Source: Marinobacter subterrani (GTDB lineage: Bacteria; Pseudomonadota; Gammaproteobacteria; Pseudomonadales; Oleiphilaceae). Taken from it: a stretch of DNA of 64,000 nucleotides. The stretch spans positions 434,001 through 498,000 of the forward strand of contig NZ_LFBU01000001.1 of NCBI RefSeq assembly GCF_001045555.1. The letters run 5' to 3'. The translations under genes and the position numbers were made by a program. Below, one piece after another: positions 46,102 to 55,153 of this stretch. The notes under the pieces are model-generated. The model saw only the letters and a list, made by a program, of their open reading frames with translations. It was not told the DNA's origin and searched no databases. The stretch's first letter is position 1. Each line of letters starts with the position of its first letter.

Positions 46102-46338
46102 ATGACCAGTGACAAGCCGCCAGGCGTAGGCATTTTCGCTCATGATTGGCCTGATTTTTTAACCCAGAAAAATGTGCTGGGCGGTCAGGCCTGGTACTAC
46201 CAGCAGATTTTCCGGCTGGCAGATGACCAAGAGGCTGATCCGGATCTGGGCATCCTCAAGGCCGTCGGGGCATACGTGAAGGATGAACTGAGCCGGGCCC
46301 GGAGGGTGAAGAAGGCCCGCCGTCAGCCAGTGGTATAG
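46102..46338 (+). CDS. Unrecognised small protein
   Basis: 78 residues, with a Trp- and Tyr-rich first half (FAHDWPDFLTQKNVLGGQAWYYQQIF) split from a helical middle, and a basic tail RRVKKARRQPVV. No family recognised. ATG at 46102 has no strong ribosome site (GGCAAGGCG is the nearest). The end overlaps the convergent HipA gene by 16 bases. It might be the remnant of a longer gene or a real short protein linked to the TA module; codon use is near the average for the region. Confidence 0.4.
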   Translation: MTSDKPPGVGIFAHDWPDFLTQKNVLGGQAWYYQQIFRLADDQEADPDLGILKAVGAYVKDELSRARRVKKARRQPVV

Positions 46339-47651
46339 ATTTTAAAATCCTGGTGAAGTTTCCCCCAATGCTCTTTCAGCCCTCTTTTGTGAGTCTCATC
46401 CATCGGCAGTGTATCTAATGCTTCCGGCCATAGCTCCCGTGCTTTGCTGAGCGTGTCGTCCAAATGCGGCTTGATCGCCCGCCATGGAACGCCTGACTTT
46501 TCCGCCCACCGCTGAAAGTGCGCCATGGTGACGGCATACCACTCCTTTGTTTTGCCGAGATTGAGCGCGTACTGGGTTTCTCCCTCGATATAAACATTGG
46601 TAGTCACAATATCGTAGGCGGGGGACAGTCGCGGTGTGACCTTGTCGGGGTATAGCAAGCTCCAGTTCTTCAGGTGCGCATCGCCATTTGCCAGGATAAT
46701 ATTAACCAACAAACGCCTGGCAAACTGTTGGGCGTCGGCCAGCCCATCGCCAGAAAAATCATAGATGACCTTGCCGATAGCCTCATAGTTCGCGGATGTG
46801 TATTTTTCGTGGGGGTACTTCACCAAAATTTGGGCGAAGTCTTCCATGTGAATGCGCTGATTGCCCTCGCGGTCGAAGCGCTTGATGGCGAAGGCTTGCT
46901 TCTCATCGGGTAGGTTGATTTGCGGCAGATTATCGAGCTTGTCCAGCTCAACAAGACGGATCTCGGGAATATCAACACCCGCGAGCCCCGCCAGTGACAT
47001 GGCGGTGTATTCGTTCAGCGGTACAAATTTGTGCTTGGTGGAGGGCGTTTTGATGATCCAGTCACCCAGCACATTGTCTTGCGACAAATTGTAACGCCCA
47101 TCGCTTTCCTTCATGGAAAATTTCATTTGCACGCCAGCGAGGGAAAACCGGTCTTTTCCTTTGTTACGAAGAGCCTCTGTATCGAATTTGACCGCTTTGA
47201 CTTTCCCGTGAGTGTTTAGCACGTTGTCGAGTAAATAGGCGGGAACCTCCTGAGGGTCCATGGGGGTGGCTTCGATAGCCCCCGGCAAATCTTTTCCGAG
47301 ATACGAGAGTATCTGAAATTCATTATCGACATGCACCTTCAGGACTTGCGCTGTGAGTTCACGTAGGGCGCCTTCTGGGAGCAGATTAGACAGCACAGGA
47401 TGCAGCCGTTGATTTCGTGCCCACGGTTCCGACATTAGCCTGGCTGCATTCGGAAACGTGGGGTGGGTAATTAAACTGAAGGTTGGGCGTGAGGGATTAT
47501 TTCTGAAGGTATCCGCAATGCTCAATACATTGCGACCATTCTGAAAGCCCGCGAGGTAGCCTACCAGAACGCCATGAATGGTGAGCTGCAATACATTGAC
47601 TTCATCGTTGGCGTTTGGGCTCACTCGTTTTCTCCCAGCAATCCTTGCCAT
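46323..47651 (-). CDS. hipA: HipA-family Ser/Thr kinase toxin
   Basis: 442 residues. The N-terminal HipA_N region (LTIHGVLVGYLAGF...) precedes the kinase domain. Ligand-binding STKHKFVPLNEYTAM, catalytic loop NGDAHLKNWSLLY with Asp324, and LSPAYDIV as the metal-binding motif are intact. HipA toxins phosphorylate glutamyl-tRNA synthetase (E. coli) or other targets and cause growth arrest. It overlaps hipB by 31 bases; a start inside at a later Met is possible. Composition is lower in GC than core genes. Operator repeats are upstream of hipB. Confidence 0.9.
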   Translation of the reverse strand: MARIAGRKRVSPNANDEVNVLQLTIHGVLVGYLAGFQNGRNVLSIADTFRNNPSRPTFSLITHPTFPNAARLMSEPWARNQRLHPVLSNLLPEGALRELTAQVLKVHVDNEFQILSYLGKDLPGAIEATPMDPQEVPAYLLDNVLNTHGKVKAVKFDTEALRNKGKDRFSLAGVQMKFSMKESDGRYNLSQDNVLGDWIIKTPSTKHKFVPLNEYTAMSLAGLAGVDIPEIRLVELDKLDNLPQINLPDEKQAFAIKRFDREGNQRIHMEDFAQILVKYPHEKYTSANYEAIGKVIYDFSGDGLADAQQFARRLLVNIILANGDAHLKNWSLLYPDKVTPRLSPAYDIVTTNVYIEGETQYALNLGKTKEWYAVTMAHFQRWAEKSGVPWRAIKPHLDDTLSKARELWPEALDTLPMDETHKRGLKEHWGKLHQDFKIYTTG

Positions 47652-47944
47652 GGATCATCGGCTAGTGATTCACTTTTTTTCCTGGTGGATTGATCTGGCC
47701 CGCCAGGTGTCGTTGAATCTTCCGCGAGTACAGCCAACACGGCGCTCAGCTTTTCCTGCGGAATAAGCAGCAATTCGCTTTTAAGTCCTTTGGCTACCAG
47801 CTCAAGAGTACCGAGCCTCGGATTGCCTTTGGATTCCAGCCGCTGATATTGCTGGCGGGACATTCCCACGCGCAGCATCATGTCGTGTTGCTTTAGCGCC
47901 AGGGCTTTACGGCGAGTTTTTATCTGTTCGAGTAGTGAATTCAT
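47621..47944 (-). CDS. hipB: HipB-like helix-turn-helix antitoxin
   Basis: 107 residues. The Cro/C1-type HTH at about 10-65 includes KQHDMMLRVGMSRQQYQRLES. The C-terminal tail is Ser/Thr-rich (TPGGPDQSTRKKSESLADD). HipB neutralises HipA and represses the operon. It precedes hipA and overlaps it by 31 bases. Three repeats of GTTGCTATT lie immediately upstream, the likely operator. Confidence 0.87.
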   Translation of the reverse strand: MNSLLEQIKTRRKALALKQHDMMLRVGMSRQQYQRLESKGNPRLGTLELVAKGLKSELLLIPQEKLSAVLAVLAEDSTTPGGPDQSTRKKSESLADDPWQGLLGENE

Positions 47945-47958
47945 GATGAAGCTTATAG

Positions 47959-48026
47959 GTTGCTATTAGTCCATATGAAACACATTAGTTGCTATTTAGA
48001 GTTTTTGCAATACATATGTTGCTATT
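47959..48026. promoter_or_regulatory. Three-copy operator of hipBA
   Basis: GTTGCTATT occurs perfectly three times, at 47959-47967, 47988-47996 and 48018-48026. Spacing is 29 and 30 bases, about three helical turns, so HipB dimers could bind the same face. On the coding strand the repeat is AATAGCAAC. It differs from the E. coli hip operator TATCC-N8-GGATA. The nearest copy is 15 bases from the hipB ATG. Confidence 0.75.
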
Positions 48027-48068
48027 CGGCTTGCAGCCCAAACGGGGCCGGCTTTAGCGGATGGTTGC

Positions 48069-48887
48069 CTACCTCAATAGGATTCTCTGGATCGACCGGG
48101 GAATAAACCGGGTGATAAAGTCGGCAGCATAGGTCTGGGGTGTAACCAGATATCGAGGCTTGGGACGTCCTGCTTCTGCAGCCCTGACAATCTTTTTCGC
48201 GACGTCCGACGCACTGGCTGTAAAGGGCTTGATTCTGGCGCCTGGCGCGAGCGCTGCTTCCATGGCTTTGTACTTTTCCCGGTGCACGGCGCTTGCCCGG
48301 CCAAGCACCGGCTGCAAAGCGGCCAGGGCATGTTCTCTGAACCGGGTCACCACGGGGCCCGGGAGCACCAGCGAGACACTTTCCAGGCTTGTGCTGCCCT
48401 GCTCATCAAACCAGAAGCTTTCATGGGCCGTGTTCATCGCGGATTTGGCGGCACAGTAGGCGCCTTTCATTTTCTGGGGCGCGATGGATAGAACGGAGCT
48501 AACCGCGATCACCCGCATGGGTATGCCGTGTTGTTCGCAGAGTCTCAGGCAGACGGCAGCCAGTTTGATGGGGCCGAAAACGTGGGTGCTGAACTGCTTT
48601 TGCCACATGGATTCGGAGAGATCACGAAGCGCTCCAAATTGCCCGTAACCGGAGTTGTTGACCAGAATAACCCGCTCGGCTGCCGCAATTTCTGCCTCCA
48701 GCGTGCCCGCAAGCCCTTCAATCTGCTCAAAGGATTCAAGATCCAGCCCCAGCTCCAGATCTGCGGACTCGACGCCGGTTGGCTGTCGGGACAGGGCGAT
48801 CACCCTGTAGCCTTTCCGGGCAAAGAGGGCGCAGGCTTCACGGCCAATGCCGGCGCTGGCACCGGTTACAAGGGCGAGTTTGGTCAT
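48069..48887 (-). CDS. Short-chain dehydrogenase/reductase
   Basis: 272 residues. NAD(P)-binding TGASAGIGREACAL at the N-terminus; NNSGYGQFG as the NNAG-type motif; catalytic Ser in AVSSVLSIAPQ and YCAAK (Tyr, Lys) follow. The substrate is unknown. ATG at 48887 forms an ATGA overlap with the CIA30 gene; a longer frame adds 5 residues. C-terminal extension of about 40 residues is present (PRYLVTPQTYAADFITRF), common in SDRs acting on fatty or membrane compounds. Confidence 0.88.
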   Translation of the reverse strand: MTKLALVTGASAGIGREACALFARKGYRVIALSRQPTGVESADLELGLDLESFEQIEGLAGTLEAEIAAAERVILVNNSGYGQFGALRDLSESMWQKQFSTHVFGPIKLAAVCLRLCEQHGIPMRVIAVSSVLSIAPQKMKGAYCAAKSAMNTAHESFWFDEQGSTSLESVSLVLPGPVVTRFREHALAALQPVLGRASAVHREKYKAMEAALAPGARIKPFTASASDVAKKIVRAAEAGRPKPRYLVTPQTYAADFITRFIPRSIQRILLR

Positions 48888-49420
48888 CGGGTCAACCTCC
48901 AATCCTGCATCTTCAACTGAAATTCACCAGCCTGTCGCCCGGACACGAAAAGGCTGACTGAAGCCAGGTGTTCAAGATCCAATGGTTCCGCATCGGTCAC
49001 TGTCTTGCCGCGCCAGGTTGGTATGAACCCACTGAAGGGAAGACGGATGCGGCTCCACCCTTCCGTATCCGGTGTGAATGCATGCTGGTAAACAATGCTT
49101 CGCCGGTTGGTGCTGTTGCGAAGCCCAATCTTGTAGGTTTTTCCGTCGCCTCGGGCAAGAAGCTCGATGCCTGAGTATGGAGCTGCATCGAAAGGCTTCG
49201 GCAGGTCAGCTTTCACAGACGAAAAACCGCCGCCGTTGTCCAGCCGCACAGTCCCGTGAAAGATCCCAACGCCACCTTCAGCGCGTTCAACGGTGCCGTC
49301 AGACTGCCCGCCCATCACGCGGTCACCGAGGGGCTGCCAGGTTAACTGGCTTGCCTCTGTATGGAACGAGACAAGTAGAGGATGTTGCGTGGAGTTTCCG
49401 GAAATATCCTGCTTTTCCAT
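48884..49420 (-). CDS. CIA30 family protein
   Basis: 178 residues. WQPLGDRVMGGQSDGTVER and GGGFSSVKADLP are diagnostic of the CIA30 (complex I intermediate-associated protein 30) fold, a galactose-binding-like beta sandwich. In bacteria the role is unclear, and genes of this family often accompany oxidoreductases, as here with the SDR, coupled by ATGA. No signal peptide. Confidence 0.85.
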   Translation of the reverse strand: MEKQDISGNSTQHPLLVSFHTEASQLTWQPLGDRVMGGQSDGTVERAEGGVGIFHGTVRLDNGGGFSSVKADLPKPFDAAPYSGIELLARGDGKTYKIGLRNSTNRRSIVYQHAFTPDTEGWSRIRLPFSGFIPTWRGKTVTDAEPLDLEHLASVSLFVSGRQAGEFQLKMQDWRLTR

Positions 49421-49651
49421 TGAGTTACCTTCGATAATTCAAAATTTATTAAGTTTCGTTTGCCGCCACAACAATTATCCACAACAGGGTCCCCGGCAGA
49501 CGTTTGTATAACGGGATCAAAGGTTCTAGCATGATTAAAAAGTAGTCAAAAATGAAGTCTAGGGATCCAAGCATTTTGATCGGCGTTTGCTTGCGCTAAG
49601 CGCAAAGGTTCTCGATGGCCTGAGTACCGTAAATACTCGAATGGAGGCGAC

Positions 49652-50638
49652 ATGCAAGCCAATTCCTCATGGCCGGATGCGCGTCCGGCGCTGAAACAGT
49701 TCCGAATCCCCAGCCTTGGCAAGGCGATTTGGCAGCTTATCAATACCCTTGTTCCTTACGCCGGCTTGTGGTACGTGATGATCCTCTCTATCCGGCATGA
49801 TGTTTCCTATTTGTGGACACTGGCACTCTCGGTGGTGGCAGCCGCGTTTTTGGTCCGCCTTTTCATTCTGTTCCACGATTGTGTCCATGGTTCGTTCCTG
49901 CCATCAACGCGTGCCAACACCTGGGTAGGGCGGCTGTTGGGCGTCCTCGTGTTTACGCCCTTCGATGACTGGCGCCTCAGCCATCTTCGTCACCATGTCA
50001 GCTACGCCAATCTCGATACCCGGGGCTTTGGCGATATCTGGACGCTCACCCTACGCGAATACAATCAGTCGCCGAGACTTAAGCGTTGGATTTACAGGCT
50101 CTACCGTAATCCGGTGGTGCTCCTGGGCTTTGGCGCCATTTTCAATTTCCTGCTCAGCAACAGACTGCCGAGCAAGAAAGTTCAGCGCAAAGAGCGAAAG
50201 AGCGTCCTATTCACGAATCTTGCTATCGTTGGTGTATTCCTGATCGCCGCCCAAACGATCGGTTGGCAGACTTATTTATTGATTCAGCTACCTGTGTTGT
50301 GGTTGGCGGGTATGGGCGGTATCTGGCTGTTCTACGTTCAGCACCAGTTCGAAGGCGGTTACTGGGCCCGAAAAGGGGAATGGGATGCGTTGCGGGCCGC
50401 CATGGAAGGCAGTTCCTTCTATAAATTGCCGACAATTTTGCGCTGGTTTTCGGCGAACATCGGGTATCACCATATCCATCATCTCAATGCCCGGATCCCG
50501 AATTATCGTTTGCCCGAGTGTTACAACGAGGTTCCCGCTGTGCGCGCCAGAGAGCCTTTGACCTTGCGGCAGAGCCTGCACAGCTTCCGGCTCAAACTCT
50601 GGGACGAAAGCCAGGAAAGGATGGTCGCCTTCCCCTAG
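49652..50638 (+). CDS. Membrane fatty acid desaturase
   Basis: 328 residues with four or more membrane segments and three histidine clusters: HDCVH (75-79), HLRHH (111-115) and HHIHH (273-277). These ligate the di-iron site of acyl-lipid desaturases. The position of the double bond introduced cannot be told. ATG at 49652 follows GGAGGCGAC. It is upstream of a DUF2141 gene on the same strand, 35 bases apart. No regulatory site is seen in the 231-base upstream gap apart from an AT-rich run. Confidence 0.9.
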   Translation: MQANSSWPDARPALKQFRIPSLGKAIWQLINTLVPYAGLWYVMILSIRHDVSYLWTLALSVVAAAFLVRLFILFHDCVHGSFLPSTRANTWVGRLLGVLVFTPFDDWRLSHLRHHVSYANLDTRGFGDIWTLTLREYNQSPRLKRWIYRLYRNPVVLLGFGAIFNFLLSNRLPSKKVQRKERKSVLFTNLAIVGVFLIAAQTIGWQTYLLIQLPVLWLAGMGGIWLFYVQHQFEGGYWARKGEWDALRAAMEGSSFYKLPTILRWFSANIGYHHIHHLNARIPNYRLPECYNEVPAVRAREPLTLRQSLHSFRLKLWDESQERMVAFP

Positions 50639-50673
50639 CGAAAGTGGAGACCCCAGCCAGGGAGATTAGAGCT

Positions 50674-51198
50674 ATGAAGATACTGATGAGAAAGCCAAAT
50701 AAGCGGGGATCCGAATTGACCTCCACCGACATGCCAGCTCTGATTCGGTACTCCATGAGGGTCAGGTATGTAGCATTGGGATCCGCGCTGGCGTTTACGA
50801 ATCTTCCCGCCCTCGCCGAACCCTCATGTCCAGGAATCCATGTAGACATTCAGAATATCGAAAACAGCACCGGGACTGTAGCTTGCGCACTTTTCGAATC
50901 GCCAGAGGGCTTCCCTGCGGAGTTTCTGCATTCCGCGACCCATATCATGATGATGAAAATTCGAGATACGAAGGCACGTTGTAGCTTCCTCGATATTTCT
51001 CCGGGAACCTATGCGCTGGCCGTCATCCATGATGAGAATATGGATGGCAAGCTCAACACGAACTTTCTGGGGGTTCCCACGGAAGGTTTTGGTTTTTCAA
51101 GCGGTGCAGAGGCTGGGATGAGTGCGCCTTCATTCGAGGCCGCCAGATTTTCGTACGATGGGGGAAATCTGGACCTGGCTATTAGATTGAGTTATTGA
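50674..51198 (+). CDS. DUF2141-like exported protein
   Basis: 174 residues. The N-terminal stretch is long before the hydrophobic segment (VRYVALGSALAFTNLPALAE, about 29-48), so it may be a signal peptide with a delayed start or one from an internal Met. The mature part has HVDIQNIENSTGTVACALFES and GTYALAVIHDENMDGKLN, matching DUF2141. Function unknown; such proteins often sit near desaturase or carotenoid genes. ATG at 50674 follows GGGAGATTAG. 35 bases downstream of the desaturase. Confidence 0.75.
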   Translation: MKILMRKPNKRGSELTSTDMPALIRYSMRVRYVALGSALAFTNLPALAEPSCPGIHVDIQNIENSTGTVACALFESPEGFPAEFLHSATHIMMMKIRDTKARCSFLDISPGTYALAVIHDENMDGKLNTNFLGVPTEGFGFSSGAEAGMSAPSFEAARFSYDGGNLDLAIRLSY

Positions 51199-51355
51199 GG
51201 GCCTCTATTGCATTACTCAAGATGGAATTACCGGACGGTTACGCAATATCTCACTGGCGATCCTTGCTCGGCGAGTTCTACTCCGAGGAGAGCGCTAGCC
51301 TCGTCTATTAAATACTGAAGGCGCCTAGTGTTTGCTCCAAGAGTGGTGAGGCGGT

Positions 51356-51385
51356 ATGAATGGTATCCAGATTAACGCTTTATGA
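51356..51385 (+). CDS. Possible 9-codon leader peptide before jetD
   Basis: ATG AAT GGT ATC CAG ATT AAC GCT TTA TGA overlaps the jetD ATG by 4 bases (ATGA). GTGAGG lies upstream. If translated it would be coupled to jetD. It may be a coincidence. Confidence 0.3.
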   Translation: MNGIQINAL

Positions 51386-52221
51386 GTTATTTTGCTTCCC
51401 AGCCCTTACGCAACTCCAAGAATAACCGTGGTACGCCCTTGAACGATTACCTTGAGAAAATCCTCCGTGGCCAGCCCATCAACTATGAAGCCTTCCTCAA
51501 GAAGCTTCCTGAGCCGTTTCGCCAGCGCCATCGGGAACTGTTTGCCACGGAAAAAGTCCAGGCCAACCGGTGGCTGGTTACCGTTCAGGATGAAACCGCT
51601 TTCGCGGAGCTGCAGAATGTTGCAGAGGCTCCCGTCAGCCGGATAGATGCCGCCAAGAAAGGTGACTCCCATCGCCATGGTACCGAGGTCAGTTTTCTTC
51701 TGGTTTACCATCGGAGGCTGGAATCCAGTCGGCCGGATGTGGTGGTCATCGAGAGCGATTGTGTGGATATCGGTTTTCAGCGCGCACGTTCCGTGCTGAT
51801 CGTAGAGAACGAGCGTAACTTCTACCAATACCCAAAGATGCTGCACTTTGCCGGTGAGGCGCTGGGCAAGCGTTTTCATCTTGCGGACTGTGATGTGGTA
51901 TTAGGCGGTGGCAACCGGGTTACCCGGCGCGCGATTCTCGACTGGTTGCAGGGCTATGAAGAAGTATTCTGCGCATTCGATTATGATGCGGGTGGTCTGC
52001 AAATGTTCTCGACGATCGCAGCCTCTCTTGGTGATAAAGCCACGTTTGTCCAGCCGCCCGACTGGCAACCATGGCTGGCGTGGTTCCGCCATATACCGGA
52101 CACCACCGAGCGGTTCACAAGGGCGATATCGTTGGCAGAGGGGCTTGGTTTTGTGCCCCTGGCAGAGGCCTTCCGGGCCACCGGCAAATTCATGGAGCAG
52201 GAGATGATTCTGGATGAGTGA
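51382..52221 (+). CDS. jetD: Wadjet JetD/MksG-like toprim subunit
   Basis: 279 residues, short against the roughly 400 of type I JetD. The toprim-like part has the acidic residues expected of the nuclease: IVENERNF with Glu142, and CAFDYDAGGLQM with Asp200 and Asp202. The N-terminal part (about 1-100) is reduced. In Wadjet systems JetD cleaves plasmid DNA once the JetABC SMC motor has extruded it, so the operon probably restricts circular DNA; MksG plays a similar part in MksBEFG. First gene of the operon; jetC begins inside its last 8 bases (ATGAGTGA). Confidence 0.82.
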   Translation: MSYFASQPLRNSKNNRGTPLNDYLEKILRGQPINYEAFLKKLPEPFRQRHRELFATEKVQANRWLVTVQDETAFAELQNVAEAPVSRIDAAKKGDSHRHGTEVSFLLVYHRRLESSRPDVVVIESDCVDIGFQRARSVLIVENERNFYQYPKMLHFAGEALGKRFHLADCDVVLGGGNRVTRRAILDWLQGYEEVFCAFDYDAGGLQMFSTIAASLGDKATFVQPPDWQPWLAWFRHIPDTTERFTRAISLAEGLGFVPLAEAFRATGKFMEQEMILDE

Positions 52222-55153
52222 CTCCCAGGGGAGCGCAAGCAATTTTACCTTTGGCATCCGCCGTCTGGTGCTGGTGGATTCCGCCGGCTTCTGTTACGTG
52301 GAAATTCCGGTGGACAACCATGGCCTGATCCTGGGCCCGGGCAATCTGGGCAAGTCCAGTCTTTTAAACAGCCTGCGCCTGTTCCTGCTGCCGGAAAACA
52401 ACTTCAAGAACAGCCGCAAGAAATTCGCCTTCCGCAATGCCAGCGCTGGTAGCTTTTACTCCAACGAGGAAAGCTACCAGCATTACTTTCCCAGCCAATT
52501 CAGCTTCCTGATCATGGAAGCGGAAAACCCGGCCGGCGTGCATTGCCAGATTTTGTACCGGGACAGCGCCAGTCAGCTCAGCTATGGCCGTGCTTTCGTG
52601 CCGGTGGGCTACGACCAGCTGCGGCCCCTGTTCTGGAATGGGGATGATGAAGACGGCATTGGCCAGGCGGTGCCGGAGCTGTCGTTCAGCCGTCTGTCCG
52701 AGGCCCTTAAAAAGTTCTCCAAAGACACCCGTCTGGTGAATGATCCGGCGAAACTCAAACAGATGCTGTACAGCAGCGAGCTGATGAACGCCGATGCCGT
52801 GCGTTATTCGGTGCTGCCTTTGGGTGAATCCGACGAGCGCCGGGTGCAGTCTCTGCGCACGTTGATCCTGCTGTTGTTTGAAATGAAGGCGGACGATCAG
52901 GCCATGTCCAACGCGGTGGCCAGCATCATCGAGGCAGACAAGAAGTTTGCCGACGATGCCTTCGATTTTAATATCGATGAGTTTCTCAACCGGCACGATC
53001 AACTGAAGCAACAGCAAATCCAACTGAACCAGATTGAAAAAGAGCGTTCACGGTTCGAGAAGCTGCAAAAGGATTATCAGGCCTACCAAACCCTGCTTCG
53101 CAGCCAGCACGAGTTTGCCGCTTTCAGGGATGGCGTCACCCACGCCTTGCAGGACATTGGCGTCAGGCGTAAAGCCGCAGTGGAGGCGTTCAATGAACAG
53201 AACGACACTCTGCGCCACGTGCTGCAGGCCCTGAAAAAGCTGGAGCAGGACGCCAGCGGCCTGAAGGGCGAGATCCGTTCCGCAGACCGGCGCATCAAGC
53301 AGGCCGAGCAGAACCAGAAAGATGGCGATCTGCTGGTGTCCCAGTACGGGGAGATGACCCTTCAGGAAATCGGGGACATCCAGAAAGAGGAACTTGATAG
53401 CAAGAAAGGGCACCTGGCCGCCCTCAAAAGTGCCGCCCAGGCGGAAATCCGGCTGGAGCAGATCCAGAAAAAGAAGCAGGAACTGGAGCGCAAACTGGCA
53501 TCCCTGAAGGACAGGGAGAGCAAGCAACATTGGCAGTTGCAGAACCAGTTGGATGAAGCCACCGCTGCACCGCTGAGGGCCGTGGACCCCAGATTGGTGA
53601 TGGCCAGCCCGGGCCAGGATCTGGACGCCGACAGCAAGGCGGCCATCGAAGCGTTCGCCCGGCTGTTTGTGCCCACGGACAAAGGCTTTGACTGGTTCGA
53701 TGCTGAATACCCGGTCCAACCGGCCCGGCAGACGGATTTTGCAGAGCAGCGCCGGCATTTGGAAGGGGAGGTTCATGGCCTGGAAAAGGAGCGGGCGGAG
53801 CTGGCAGACACTGCCAACCAGGAACATGACCGACCACGGTTGATCGAGCGCACGGAAAAAGAGATTCGCGCCATCGAAAAGGATCTGGATACCCTGAGCC
53901 GTTACCCGGCCGCGGCCACCACCCTGCGGGACGCTACTGAGGAGAAGCAGGCGGCGGAGGAACAGCTGGCCAAGCTGGAAGAACAGGCCCGGCTGGAGCA
54001 GGAAAAGCAGGATGCGGTTCAGCAGAAGGCCGCCAAAGCCAGGGCAGAAAAAGAGCGTATCGAGGAGCGCGAACGGGAACTGGCGGGCCTGAGCCGAAGC
54101 GTTGGGACCGTCGAGCATCGCTTCCCGCACCTGAAAGCGGTGGAAGCCGAGCAGCCGCTGGCGATTGAGCAGGTGTCTGTTGCCGCGTTCGACGACCTGC
54201 AAACCCAGCTGGACGACCTGGAAGAGCGTCGGCGCAGTATTCTCGATCACCTTCGACAGTTCGTTTATCTGGGCATTCATGACGATGCCGAAGGTGAGCT
54301 GCAGAAAGACAGCCCGGCGTCATCCGTTATCCGCGAAACGTTCAAAAGCCTGTCGGATCTGTTTGCCGGCATGGCCGAGCGCTGGAATGTGCTGGAGCAG
54401 CAAGTCGGCATCCACAATGAAACCGTCGCGAGCTACCGGCAGGCCCTGAAATCCAACCATGAACACATTGCCCGCTTTGAAGCGCAGCTTAACCGGGAAC
54501 TCGACGGCGTGCGCATCAACGACCTGGTGGAAATCCGCGTGGATATCCACACCGATCCGAAATTCCGCAATCTGGTGGAAGAAGCCAACAACATCGATCC
54601 GTATGGCAATCAGCTGCAGTCAGACGCGTTCTATGACCGTTTACGGGTGTTCGTGGCGGACTTTTTCGGGGAGGGCGGTAGCAAGCGACTGACCATGGAC
54701 AAGGTGATCACCGGTATTTCCTACCGAACCCGAAAGGAAAACGCCGCAAACCTGGACAAGAAAGGCCAGTCCACGTCCACCACGGCACTGATCAATCTTG
54801 AACTGGTGTACCGGCTGCTGAAACGGGTGTTGTATCCCGGCGTGCAGCTGTCGTTCCCCATGGTGCTGGACGAGCTGGCCAGTGTGGACATCAGCCAGAT
54901 GCCTTCGCTGCTGGAGCGGCTGCGCAAGCAGGGTTTCAACCTGTTCTCCGCCGCCACCCACAGCGCCAGTGCGGAAGTGATCTACCTGATTGGCAGGCAC
55001 CTGGAAGTGGGGCAGATGCGCACGGCAAAGCCCTACAGCCCGCAGCGCACGCTGGTGTTCTGGGGCGGGGCCGAGGGTTTTACCAACGGCGAATCCCTGA
55101 GCCACTGGGCCGACCAGACCCAGAACAGCCTGCTGGAGCCGGCGGATGAGTAA
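52214..55153 (+). CDS. jetC: Wadjet JetC/MksB-like SMC ATPase
   Basis: 979 residues, SMC-like. Walker A is GPGNLGKSS (41-49). Long coiled-coil runs fill about 240-480 and 515-690, flanking a hinge-like region. The C-terminal head has TSTTALINLELVY and the Walker B FPMVLDELASVD, with Asp886 and Glu887. This is the motor that loops DNA; with JetA and JetB it forms the ring, and JetD cuts. Overlaps of 8 bases with jetD and with jetA. It is the largest gene in the operon, with GC like the core genome. Confidence 0.87.
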   Translation: MSDSQGSASNFTFGIRRLVLVDSAGFCYVEIPVDNHGLILGPGNLGKSSLLNSLRLFLLPENNFKNSRKKFAFRNASAGSFYSNEESYQHYFPSQFSFLIMEAENPAGVHCQILYRDSASQLSYGRAFVPVGYDQLRPLFWNGDDEDGIGQAVPELSFSRLSEALKKFSKDTRLVNDPAKLKQMLYSSELMNADAVRYSVLPLGESDERRVQSLRTLILLLFEMKADDQAMSNAVASIIEADKKFADDAFDFNIDEFLNRHDQLKQQQIQLNQIEKERSRFEKLQKDYQAYQTLLRSQHEFAAFRDGVTHALQDIGVRRKAAVEAFNEQNDTLRHVLQALKKLEQDASGLKGEIRSADRRIKQAEQNQKDGDLLVSQYGEMTLQEIGDIQKEELDSKKGHLAALKSAAQAEIRLEQIQKKKQELERKLASLKDRESKQHWQLQNQLDEATAAPLRAVDPRLVMASPGQDLDADSKAAIEAFARLFVPTDKGFDWFDAEYPVQPARQTDFAEQRRHLEGEVHGLEKERAELADTANQEHDRPRLIERTEKEIRAIEKDLDTLSRYPAAATTLRDATEEKQAAEEQLAKLEEQARLEQEKQDAVQQKAAKARAEKERIEERERELAGLSRSVGTVEHRFPHLKAVEAEQPLAIEQVSVAAFDDLQTQLDDLEERRRSILDHLRQFVYLGIHDDAEGELQKDSPASSVIRETFKSLSDLFAGMAERWNVLEQQVGIHNETVASYRQALKSNHEHIARFEAQLNRELDGVRINDLVEIRVDIHTDPKFRNLVEEANNIDPYGNQLQSDAFYDRLRVFVADFFGEGGSKRLTMDKVITGISYRTRKENAANLDKKGQSTSTTALINLELVYRLLKRVLYPGVQLSFPMVLDELASVDISQMPSLLERLRKQGFNLFSAATHSASAEVIYLIGRHLEVGQMRTAKPYSPQRTLVFWGGAEGFTNGESLSHWADQTQNSLLEPADE

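Noticed and set aside
53048..54280. 410-codon minus-strand frame inside jetC
   Set aside because: Leu- and Gln-rich shadow of the coiled-coil region, with no homology-like motif.
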